From Hydnum rufescens UP504 (Eukaryota > Basidiomycota > Agaricomycetes > Cantharellales > Hydnaceae), in the NCBI GenBank assembly GCA_014904985.1, contig MU128909.1, forward strand, positions 886,697-901,115: a stretch of 14,419 nt of DNA, given 5' to 3'. The translations under genes were made by a program, and so were the position numbers. The notes beneath the pieces were generated by a model, which did not search any database, was not told the origin of the DNA, and worked only from the letters and a program-made list of their open reading frames with translations. This document shows, one piece after another, positions 8,365 through 14,419 of the stretch. The stretch's first letter is position 1. Every line of letters begins with the position of its first letter.

Positions 8365-8927
8365 GTTCGTTTCGTGTTTGGTACCGTTTGATAGGTACGA
8401 TTCGTATCTTCCTGAGTGTGGCCGTTTCGAGTCAGTCTGATTAAAAATGACGGAGAAATTTGAAAAATACTCTTTCAGAGTAGTGCAGCCCCTATCTGGA
8501 TCATGTGACAGATCTGTGAGTCCAGAATCGGAACTAGGCCTGGTCCGCATCGTTACATAATCACAATTCATTCGCCCTTAAGGCAGTAGGATGACTTGGA
8601 AGAACAGACAAGCCATACAGTCTTGAGGAAGAATGGCAAGTTGAATTGCCTTGTCCAAAGAAAATGGACTTGAAATAGGGCATAAACTGCCCCTTTTTGA
8701 TGAGGACTGTTGAAGTCTGATGGATAGTCAATAAATTGACTGGTGGACATGGTAAAGGAATGAGGCGATATTATGAGTTGGAAGGGGGTGGGAATCCAAT
8801 TGATTTCTTGAATAAACAAATGACGATAAATTTAAATGAGTGTGATGACATGTAATTGTTTTGTTTGTAAGGAAAATGGGCCTTGGATGAGGATTCTATG
8901 GTGTAGGGATTTATCCCTCCAACACCA
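8365..8927 (-). mobile_element. Element E outer copy, second segment (arm B)
   Basis: The reverse complement of about 6979-7537, with seven differences counted over about 180 bases (8640-8819 against 7085-7264). It completes the outer E copy begun at 6150. It ends at the 29-base near-palindrome 8899-8927 (TGGTGTAGGGAT...ATCCCTCCAACACCA), whose outer ACACCA is inverted relative to the TGGTGT at 6150. The short ORFs in it (8341-8571 and 8568-8819, minus) are pieces of the 158-codon ORF of the inner copy, broken by a frameshift and a stop, so no protein is supported. Confidence 0.82.
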
Positions 8928-9048
8928 GGAGGACAGGGTCCTACATACCTTCAGTGTCCACTCTCTCACAAGACATTCGGCTTAACTTTAATCGTGCCCA
9001 AGTGCACATGAAGAAATGATTGACAGTATGGGAAACCGAATTTCTTGA
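8928..9048 (+). other. Junction between element E and hAT exon 4
   Basis: About 120 bases follow the E terminus before the clear hAT block. One frame reads FNRAQVHMKK (about 8988-9017), which could correspond to the family's region upstream of the FATDAW block; another reads HEEMIDSMGNRIS and ends in TGA at 9046. Neither is certain. I see no matching 8-bp target duplication between the bases before 6150 and those after 8927. Confidence 0.35.
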
Positions 9049-9216
9049 ATGGGAAGGGATCCACTAACTCACCTCCAGGAATTTTCAGGATGCCTAAGCT
9101 TTGGGACTGATGCCTGGTCATCCCCTAATCATCAAGCTTTAGTTGCTGTTACTGTACATTATGCCTCTGAAGGAAAAGTCTGTAGCTTTCTATTGGATGT
9201 TGTAGAGGTTGCCAAA
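9049..9216 (+). pseudogene. hAT-like transposase exon 4 (TDAW block)
   Basis: Encodes THLQEFSGCLSFGTDAWSS, continuing through the PNHQALVAVTVHY block to SFLLDVVEVAK. TDAW and PNHQA are diagnostic of the fungal family; the Asp of TDAW lies in the region of the first catalytic acidic residue of the RNase-H-like fold. It ends exactly at donor GTATGT (9217). The ATG at 9049 is only the first Met after a TGA and not a real start, because the exon must be joined from upstream sequence lost in the E insertion zone. Confidence 0.88.
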
Positions 9217-9268
9217 GTATGTATGTTGGTTCTTCCCTGTGGAGGAATTTTCTCAATCATGTGACCAG
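9217..9268 (+). other. hAT-like gene intron (52 bp)
   Basis: Donor GTATGTATG at 9217 and acceptor GTGACCAG ending at 9268. Splicing joins VEVAK to SHSGKNL, the junction expected in the family, with no shift of frame. Confidence 0.85.
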
Positions 9269-9337
9269 TCACACTCTGGCAAGAATCTCCCTGAGGCATT
9301 CCACAACATTCTGCTGGACTTTGACATTGAGGATAAG
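9269..9337 (+). CDS. hAT-like transposase exon 5
   Basis: A 23-codon exon, open throughout, reading SHSGKNLPEAFHNILLDF then DIEDK. It matches the family's VAKSHxGxNLAxAFxxILxDFxIxDK region. Both flanking introns are phase 0, begin GTATGT and end CAG. It is too short to stand out as an ORF and is supported by the splice sites and family order. Confidence 0.85.
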
Positions 9338-9393
9338 GTATGTATCCCCTTTGTCAAGTCCCCTTGACTATGTCACAAAGTGGGGTTGAACAG
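9338..9393 (+). other. hAT-like gene intron (56 bp)
   Basis: Donor GTATGTATC at 9338 and acceptor GTTGAACAG ending at 9393. A CTTGAC at 9363-9368 is a plausible branch site. Splicing joins EDK to ILGITCNNTSNNN in frame. Confidence 0.85.
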
Positions 9394-9662
9394 ATCCTTG
9401 GTATTACATGCAATAACACCTCTAATAACAACACAATGTGTGATGAGATTGCCAAATCTGTGAATTCCTTTCATTTGTCTATGCATGTACAATGCTTCAC
9501 ACATATTATCAACCTTACTGCTCATACCCTCACCACCCAATTTGATTCTGCCCCCAAAAAACTTGCAATGTGTACCAATCCCAAAGGACCACAACTGTTC
9601 CCAGACAATGACTCAACTAATGGCTCTATTGGTTCAAGTGATGATGAGGATGGAGAGCCAAA
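9394..9662 (+). CDS. hAT-like transposase exon 6, cut off at its 3' end
   Basis: Encodes ILGITCNNTSNNNTMCDEI (usual family form TCDNASNNDTM), then MHVQCFTHIINLTAHTLTTQ (usual form RCFLHIVNLVAKSL) and QFDSAPKK, then an acidic stretch (SSDDEDGEPN). The reading frame stays open to a TAA at 9715, but from about 9663 the DNA looks like the start of an LTR (TGTGTCAGGGCGACACTG), so the last 17 or so codons are probably not transposase. The downstream catalytic region (with the usual RDVSTRWNST block) and hATC domain are absent. Confidence 0.82.
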
Positions 9663-9730
9663 TGTGTCAGGGCGACACTGCCGTCGAAGCCACAAACAGA
9701 AAGAGGAAAGAGATTAATTAACCACACGCT

Positions 9731-9809
9731 ATCGCAGTGGGAATCCTGAGTATACACCACACAACAAGGGACACACAAGTCTCGCACCTATCACAGTGGG
9801 AATCCTGAG
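9731..9809 (+). repeat. Two direct 20-bp repeats 59 bp apart
   Basis: ATCGCAGTGGGAATCCTGAG (9731-9750) recurs at 9790-9809 with a single difference (ATCAC), a CpG-to-CpA change. They lie 35-113 bases upstream of the TATA box and could be binding sites for a transcription factor within the LTR-like U3. Confidence 0.7.
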
Positions 9810-9843
9810 AGATCAAAACTGGTGATCCCCAACTGCGAAGGGC

Positions 9844-9850
9844 TATAAAT
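9844..9850 (+). promoter_or_regulatory. TATA box of the LTR-like sequence
   Basis: TATAAAT within GGGCTATAAATAC, downstream of the paired 20-bp repeats and followed by a C/T-rich stretch that would be the transcript leader. Confidence 0.5.
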
Positions 9851-10056
9851 ACTATTTCCTGCACACAGCCTCCAACCTTCCAGAGCCTTCCGCCGTCTTC
9901 CATAACCTTCTGGACCCTCCTAGAATGCTGGCTCCACAGCCCATCAGTCAGCCTCCACAGCCACCATCACTAAGCCTCACTAAGCTGACACAGCCGTGTT
10001 ACGAATCCTGTGCGCACCTCCACATGGCTATGCCCCAACTTCCATATGTATCCCCC

Positions 10057-10434
10057 TTAGCGTATGTACTTCCAAGGCAGTGTACGCCTGGGTACTCCAA
10101 AGGTGTCCAAAGTGTCAAATGACCGTAATGATGTGGATGGAGTATGGATTGGGACAGGTGATGTGGATTCAGGGACTGGGGGTAGAGGAGGAGGAGGGGG
10201 AGTCTGGATTGGCAACTCCATGGACTCACGTGGGGAGCGAGGGAACGACAGGTGCTGACAAGGGCACCAATGCTGCCACTGGTTGACTACCCAGCCCATA
10301 GCCCACTGGCCGAGGCCTGATAGAACAAGGGCAATAATAATAAGAGAAATGCCAATAATGGCAAGGATGACAATAACCCCCGTAGTGAATGGAGGGAGAG
10401 AGGAGACAAGAGCATTTGAGGAAGTAGGCGCCAT
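10057..10434 (-). CDS. Single-pass membrane protein with proline-rich tail, unknown
   Basis: A complete 125-codon ORF on the minus strand, starting MAPTSSNALVSSLPPFTTG and ending in TAA. I do not recognise the family. Residues about 19-41 form one strongly hydrophobic helix (GVIVILAIIGISLIIIALVL), followed by a Trp-rich juxtamembrane part (QWAMGWVVNQWQHW, 43-56), a CPC motif (57-59) and a proline-rich tail (TPPPPPLPPVPES, 78-90) that could bind SH3- or WW-type domains. With the short N terminus outside, it would be a type III-like signal-anchor protein. It has no stop or frameshift, unlike its neighbours. Its 5' side is only about 90 bases from the LTR of gypsy copy 2. It may be a host gene caught between elements, or an accessory ORF of an undetected element. 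Confidence 0.5.
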   Translation of the reverse strand: MAPTSSNALVSSLPPFTTGVIVILAIIGISLIIIALVLSGLGQWAMGWVVNQWQHWCPCQHLSFPRSPRESMELPIQTPPPPPLPPVPESTSPVPIHTPSTSLRSFDTLDTFGVPRRTLPWKYIR

Positions 10435-10523
10435 ATGATAGAGTCGATGAAGAATGATACTCTGATGGGTAAGTCCTTAGGTGGAAGCAATGTCAATTTG
10501 ATCCTGACAAAATGCTGGCAATG
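10435..10523. other. Gap between the membrane ORF and the gypsy copy 2 LTR
   Basis: About 90 bases with no gene. They would be the upstream region of the minus-strand ORF, so its natural promoter may have been displaced by the insertion of gypsy copy 2. I see no clear TATA box on the minus strand. Confidence 0.4.
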
Positions 10524-10548
10524 TGTCAGGGTTTGTCCCTTACTCTGG

Positions 10549-10588
10549 TCCACTACAGTCCACTCCAGTCCACTCCAGATCACTCCAG
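10549..10588 (+). repeat. Four tandem decamers in the LTR
   Basis: Four 10-base units of the form TCCACTCCAG in a row, with one change each in the first (TCCACTACAG) and the last (ATCACTCCAG). Related CTCCAGTCCAG words continue to about 10616. They lie in the U3 part and may have arisen by slippage. Confidence 0.8.
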
Positions 10589-10819
10589 TCCTTGTCCACC
10601 CACCTCCAGTCCAGTTCTCCGCTTAGTTCCTTCACCCAAGTCCACTTTGCTTCCAGCTTGATTCCGGTTTGACTCCAATCCAACCCTATCTTGGTTTCAT
10701 TTCCCTTTCATTTCCCATTGCTTCTGGTTTGTCCCCTGGCTGAGTTCCTGTTCCTGTTCCTGTCCCCCTTGTAACCACCCACAGTTTAGCGATCACTCCC
10801 CTGTAGTATAGTCATCATG

Positions 10820-10825
10820 TATAAG
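10820..10825 (+). promoter_or_regulatory. TATA box in the gypsy copy 2 LTR
   Basis: TATAAG in ATGTATAAGTAGTCCGAG, about 300 bases into the LTR and about 280 bases before the gag start. Transcription would begin some 30 bases downstream. Confidence 0.55.
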
Positions 10826-11083
10826 TAGTCCGAGAGCGAAGTCCAGAGACCCCAGCTTTGGTCTCAGGATTTCCGCTGTTACTCCGGACTACAGCTCCAA
10901 GTATTATCCAGTCGACTCCATGAGCTTAAGGACCGCTGTGCTCATTTCTGCCTAGTCCCTTCCAGGCTGCTGGACCACTCCTCCAACATCCCCAACCTCC
11001 TTATCTCATTCTTGCCCGGATTCTTACAGACTTAGCCAGACTTACACTGGACTTAGCCGGAATTATTTGTGTTTACATTTGTT

Positions 11084-11100
11084 TGGTGCCCTTGTCGCAG
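11084..11100 (+). promoter_or_regulatory. Probable tRNA primer-binding site
   Basis: TGGTGCCCTTGTCGCAG begins with TGG, complementary to the CCA end of a tRNA, and lies just after the inferred LTR end. I cannot name the tRNA from the sequence alone. Confidence 0.5.
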
Positions 11101-11101
11101 C

Positions 11102-12291
11102 ATGGCCCTGACAGAAGACCAAAGCTCTCTCACAAGCCCACCATCTGGATTGCTTAGTGTCACTGATTTCCCTCCCACTCCCCATTCCAAAATGTCCAAC
11201 AGTGCTCCAGTAGCCATTACCGCTGACCACCTCCAACACCTCCTCACCCAACTCCAACAACAAAATGCTGCCCTCCGTGAGGAGCTGGATGACATGTGGA
11301 ACCAAGGGACACACATCGCTGGCTTTGTGTCAGCTGCAGTCCAGCAGACACTCCAGCAGCACCCTCTGCCTACCCAGTCTGCTCATGAGGCCAAGGGAGC
11401 TGACCCCGAACCATTCTCTGGCGATCGGAAGAAAATGGAGAGTTTCCTATGCTCCATCTGGCTGAACATTGCCCTCCAACCTAGAGTCTATCCGACAGAG
11501 TTGCACAAAATCCTGTACACACTCTCCTGGATGAAGGATGGAACTGCTGGAGCATGGGCAGAAAGTCTCTCCACCTCCTTCCTGGATCCGGAAACCCACA
11601 ATCCATATGAGACCTTTGAAGGGTTCCTGGTTGCCTTTGAAAGCGCTTTCAGAGAACCGGACCGGGAGTTCACTGCACAATCCCAACTCCAGAATCTGAA
11701 ACAAGGGAAGATGTCCGCAGAGGAATACACTGCGCACTTTGATGCCTTGGCAGGACGAACTGGATTTGGAGAGGAAGCGTTGATTGATGTGTATCAGCTG
11801 GGGCCTCAATCGAAAGACTGTTGGAAAAAATGCACCTCAGTGATCTGCTGGAGACACTTGGAGGATGGCAGGACACAGCACGGTGTCTGGATAACCTATA
11901 TCTCCGGTTCCGACAAGCCACATCCGGTACAACCCCATACACTCTGAGAAACCCCCCAACATCCATGGAGAAACCCCGGACAGCAGCACCCATCACTCCT
12001 AGACTGACCACACTCCCTCCTGCACTGACACCCTCCTCATCGACTTCATTCACTCCCATGGATGTAGACTTGACTCGGAAACGAGAGGCACACTGGTGTT
12101 ATAACTGTCAAGAGTTGGGACACATCTCTCGTGACTGTCCCCACCCATGGAAGCCACAACAATTCATCCACGCCACGGAAGACATTGGAGCAATCATCCG
12201 CGAGGAGTTACGGAAACTATTCCCAGCTCCGAAGAATGCCTCAGAAGCTCAGGGATCGCCTCTGCAGGATTTTCCCAATGGTCAGCAGTGA
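11102..12291 (+). pseudogene. gag: Gypsy copy 2 gag (capsid and nucleocapsid), one frameshift
   Basis: I take the start as MALTEDQSS at 11102, just after the primer-binding site; an in-frame ATG at 11069 lies in the LTR. The N-terminal part has a Gln/Leu-rich coiled-coil-like segment (HLQHLLTQLQQQNAALREEL), then a Retrotrans_gag-type capsid (DPEPFSGDRKKMESFL, about 11404; GTAGAWAE; FLVAFESAF; LKQGKMSAEEYTAHFDAL). A frameshift between about 11795 and 11808 moves the rest (IERLLEKMHLSDLLETLGGW) to another frame. The nucleocapsid knuckle CYNCQELGHISRDC (12097-12138) has the intact CX2CX4HX4C pattern. The frame ends at TGA 12289. The frameshift leaves no complete Gag. Confidence 0.9.
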
Positions 12292-12960
12292 AGGATGCGT
12301 CCTGCCTGACCAACAGATTCTCCCCTCTTGAAAACTGTACATATGGAGTTGGAAATGACATGTTTTTCTCTGATGATGAGAGTGACGAATCTGAAAGCAT
12401 ATCAACTGAGGTTGACCCTGTCTACAACCCTCCCCCTTCTATCCACCTCCTTTCCGAAGACCCCAGACAAGCCACAGAGATCAAGGTGAAAATCCAATCA
12501 CCGCGACTGGAGTGATCTGTGCTGGAAAGGCCCTACTGGACTCCAGAGCCACCGGAATGTTCATGGACCTGACCTTTGCAAAGGAAAATGGTCTAGACAT
12601 ATCGACCCCTTGCATGCCCGATCCCTGTCTACAATGTTGATGGAACACTGAATGAAATGGGGTCTGTCTGTGAAGAGGTTGAGGTCATCCTCCAAATCAA
12701 TGATCACTCCAAGCGGGTAGTGTTCTCTGTGATCAGACTGGGGAAAACTAAGCTGATCATAGGGCACACATGGCTTCACCATCACAACCCGGAGATTGAC
12801 TGGACAACTGGGGTAGTCACACTGACCTGGTGCCCATCTGACTGTCGTGTAGTGATCTGGAAGATGTCGGAATGCAGAGTGTCGGCGAGGGAGAACCTCC
12901 AGGAAGACACTGGAAGAACCTGGAACCTCCCACTCCTATGGAGGATGATGCTGATGCATT
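12292..12960 (+). pseudogene. pol: Gypsy copy 2 protease region
   Basis: An acidic spacer (FFSDDESDESESISTEVD, about 12363-12416) is followed after a frame change by the aspartic protease: LLDSRATGMFMDLTFA at about 12533-12580. The active-site triplet is usually DSG; here it reads DSR, GGA having become AGA, so the enzyme should be dead. A further frame change near 12615 leads to PVYNVDG, then LGKTKLIIGHTWL (about 12738-12776) and HHNPEIDWTTG, the conserved block between protease and RT. The frame drifts after about 12845 into unrecognisable sequence. Confidence 0.85.
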
Positions 12961-13129
12961 AATGAGTCCCTGACACTGGGAAAAAGGAGATGCCATCTTT
13001 TGCAGCTTACTTCCCAAGTGACACTGAGCACTCCAAGATTGTCCAAGCCAACGAGCACCCCCTTCCCAGAGACTGGCAGGAGGCTGCCAAAAGCCAAAGC
13101 AAATGAGCCGTGAAGACATTTCGAGGAGC

Positions 13130-14419
13130 TTGTCCCGGAGGAATTCCGTGACTTCTGAGATGTGTTTCAAGGACTCCTTTGATCAGCTCCCTGGCCGGAA
13201 ACCATGGATCACCACATTTGGAGTTTAACAAGGGAGTCCAGCTGCCTCCCCCAGCCAACTCTTCCCACTTCCCCAGCAAGAACAAAAGGAATCAATGACT
13301 TCCTGAAGGAAAACCTGGCCTCCGGTCAGATCTGCCCTTCCAATCCCCTATGGCTGCCCCAGTGTTCTTTGTGAAGAAAAAAGATGGAGGTTTTCGGCTA
13401 GTCCAGGACTACTGGAAACTCAATGACATCACGGTCAAGAATGCATACCCCTTACCTCTGATCTCTGATGTCATTGACCAACTCTGAGGAGCCAAAGTGT
13501 TTGGGAAACTGGACTTGTGGTGGGGCTTCCAGAATATCCGGATGGCAGATGGAGAAGAATGGAAAGTGGCTTTCCAGACTAACCGAGGACTGTTTGAACC
13601 CTTGGTCATGTTCTTTGGACTTTGCAACTCTCCAGGCACCTTCCAGAACATGATCAATGATGTCCTCCGGGAATGGATCAACAATGGAGTGTGCATCATG
13701 TATCTGGATGACATCCTAAGCTTTGCCAAGACCCAGGAGGAGTACATCCGCAGTGTCCAAGGGATCCTGCAGACACTCCAGGAGAACAACCTCTTCTTGA
13801 AACCCGAAAAGTGTGAGTTCTTCCAGGACCGGATTGAGTATTTAGGGATGGTGTTCACCCTGGATCATGTGGAGATGGACCCTATCAAGGTTGCAGGTGT
13901 AATGGAGTGGCCAGAACCCAAGAACCTGAAGGAGACGCAGTCATTCCTTGGATTCATCAACTTCTACTGCCAGGTTCATCCAGGACTTTCGCTAAGGTTG
14001 CCAGACCTTTGAATGATCTCACCTGGAAGGACACTCCCTTCAATGGGCCGATGCTGAATAATGCTTTTCAACTGAAATCCTTGTCACCTCCGACCGATCT
14101 AGTCTTTCCTGTCCGACGCTTCCGAGTGGAAGCCGATGCCTCCCGGATAATGCAACCGGAGCAGTACTCTCACAGTCTTAAGGGATGGAAAGTGGCACCC
14201 AGTAGGTTTCTATCGAAAAAGTCTGTCAGAGGCCGAGAGGAATTATGACATCTATGACCAAGGAGGCTCATGGCATTATCTGAGCTCTGGAGGCATGGAG
14301 ACATTAACCTAGAGGCTCCCCCACATTCAATTGAGAACTTGGACAGACCACCCAAGAACCTTCAGTTACCTTTCGGGGGACTGCACCAGAAAGGGCTGGG
14401 GAATCGATACTTCTCCTTT
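13130..14419 (+). pseudogene. pol: Gypsy copy 2 reverse transcriptase and start of RNase H
   Basis: Begins in EEFRDF and SAPWPETMDHHI (with TGA codons at about 13157 and 13178). RT proper runs from [19 protein letters not shown] (about 13354) through [30 protein letters not shown], the catalytic YLDD (13701-13712), LKPEKCEF, EYLGMVF and QSFLGFINFY (about 13938). A TGA at 13485 sits in the usual LRGAK position. A frameshift near 13970 is followed by the RNase H start in pieces (FAKVARPLNDLT, RVEADAS with the catalytic Asp, SLSEAERNYDIYD) in several frames. It runs off the window. Confidence 0.92.

Larger units (their letters stand above)
5133..9662 (+). pseudogene. hAT-like transposase gene, interrupted and 3'-truncated
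   Basis: Six exon pieces spell a hAT-like DNA-transposon protein of the type common in Agaricomycetes: a basic N-terminal region, a BED-like zinc finger with the block QRYLDTTDATSTKSLRDHIEKC split by spacer cysteines, the YSSHPYTKVES and AEDSWPYGIV blocks, then TDAWSSPNHQALVAV, a VEVAK-SHSGKNL junction, and ITCNNTSNNNTMCDE. The order and spacing match the family. The gene is cut in the middle by 2.8 kb of nested E elements (6150-8927), carries a TGA at 5727, has a one-base frameshift near 6150, and ends at about 9662, where an LTR-like sequence begins. The rest of the catalytic region and the hATC dimerisation domain are missing. It is not functional. Exons are listed separately. Confidence 0.85.
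9663..9993 (+). mobile_element. LTR-like sequence with TATA box (right end uncertain)
   Basis: The hAT reading frame is left at a sequence starting TGTGTCAGGG, close to the TGTCAGGG start of the gypsy copy 2 LTR at 10524. It continues with two direct repeats, a TATA box in GGGCTATAAATAC and a C-rich leader, the layout of an LTR U3/R region. I place the right end tentatively at CTGACACA (about 9993); no 5-bp target duplication or PBS could be fixed, so it may be a solo LTR, the start of a deleted element, or a promoter region of another kind. Confidence 0.4.
10524..11077 (+). repeat. 5' LTR of gypsy copy 2
   Basis: Starts TGTCAGGGTTTGTCCC and is taken to end GTGTTTACA (11077), seven bases before a TGG that can start the primer-binding site, giving about 554 bp. 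It holds a C/T-rich U3, a TATA box (TATAAG, 10820) and a leader rich in ACTTAGCC and GACTTACA repeats near the end. No second LTR is in the window, so both ends rest on motif position only. Confidence 0.6.
10524..14419 (+). mobile_element. Ty3/gypsy retrotransposon copy 2 (5' LTR to RNase H)
   Basis: In order: 5' LTR, primer-binding site, gag with CCHC knuckle, aspartic protease, RT and the start of RNase H. The integrase and 3' LTR lie outside the window. It is a different subfamily from copy 1 (RT box YLDD, protease DSxATG). It is less decayed and richer in CpG than copy 1, but carries several frameshifts and stops and is not functional as written. Confidence 0.92.

Noticed and set aside
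6150..8927. Element E as a classical hAT or Tc1-like MITE
   Set aside because: The terminal repeat is only six bases and no 8-bp or TA target duplication is visible around 6150 and 8927. Its class is left open.
11447..11809. 120-codon minus-strand ORF opposite gag
   Set aside because: A shadow of the gag reading frame; the plus strand matches the capsid domain.
13409..13858. 149-codon minus-strand ORF opposite RT
   Set aside because: An antisense shadow of a well-conserved RT domain.

Overview
This is transposon-dense fungal DNA, most likely from an Agaricomycete (mushroom-type basidiomycete). That is an inference from two observations. The two Ty3/gypsy pol genes and the hAT-type transposase resemble families expanded in that group, and the transposase is split by short (52-63 bp) GT...AG introns as in fungal nuclear genes. 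I see no intact housekeeping gene, rRNA, tRNA or CRISPR. Nearly everything is a decayed or interrupted mobile element.

Layout: (1) about 108-962, a diverged copy of an unclassified repeat, called element E here. (2) 919-1161 minus, a small membrane-protein-like ORF of unknown origin. (3) about 1180-4705, Ty3/gypsy copy 1, pol only (RT, RNase H, integrase), with eight in-frame TGA codons, at least four frameshifts, and a precise 213-bp insertion flanked by a 5-bp duplication. (4) 4706-5132, no gene, a cluster of short hairpins. (5) 5133-9662, a hAT-like transposase gene in six recognisable exon pieces, broken in the middle by (6) 6150-8927, two copies of element E in opposite orientation, one nested in the other. 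(7) From about 9663, an LTR-like sequence that cuts off the 3' end of the hAT gene. (8) 10057-10434 minus, an open 125-codon single-pass membrane protein ORF of unknown function. (9) 10524 to the window end, Ty3/gypsy copy 2 with 5' LTR, primer-binding site, gag with a CCHC knuckle, protease, RT and the start of RNase H. It runs out of the window.

The window reads as layered insertion followed by decay. Gypsy copy 1 and the hAT gene are CpG-poor, and their nonsense codons are TGA at positions where the families carry arginine, as expected from CGA to TGA by deamination of methylated CpG. Gypsy copy 2 keeps more CpG and its LTR-gag order but shows the same kind of change, including in the protease active site. 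The nested inverted E copies form very long foldback arms and would give a hairpin RNA if transcribed through.
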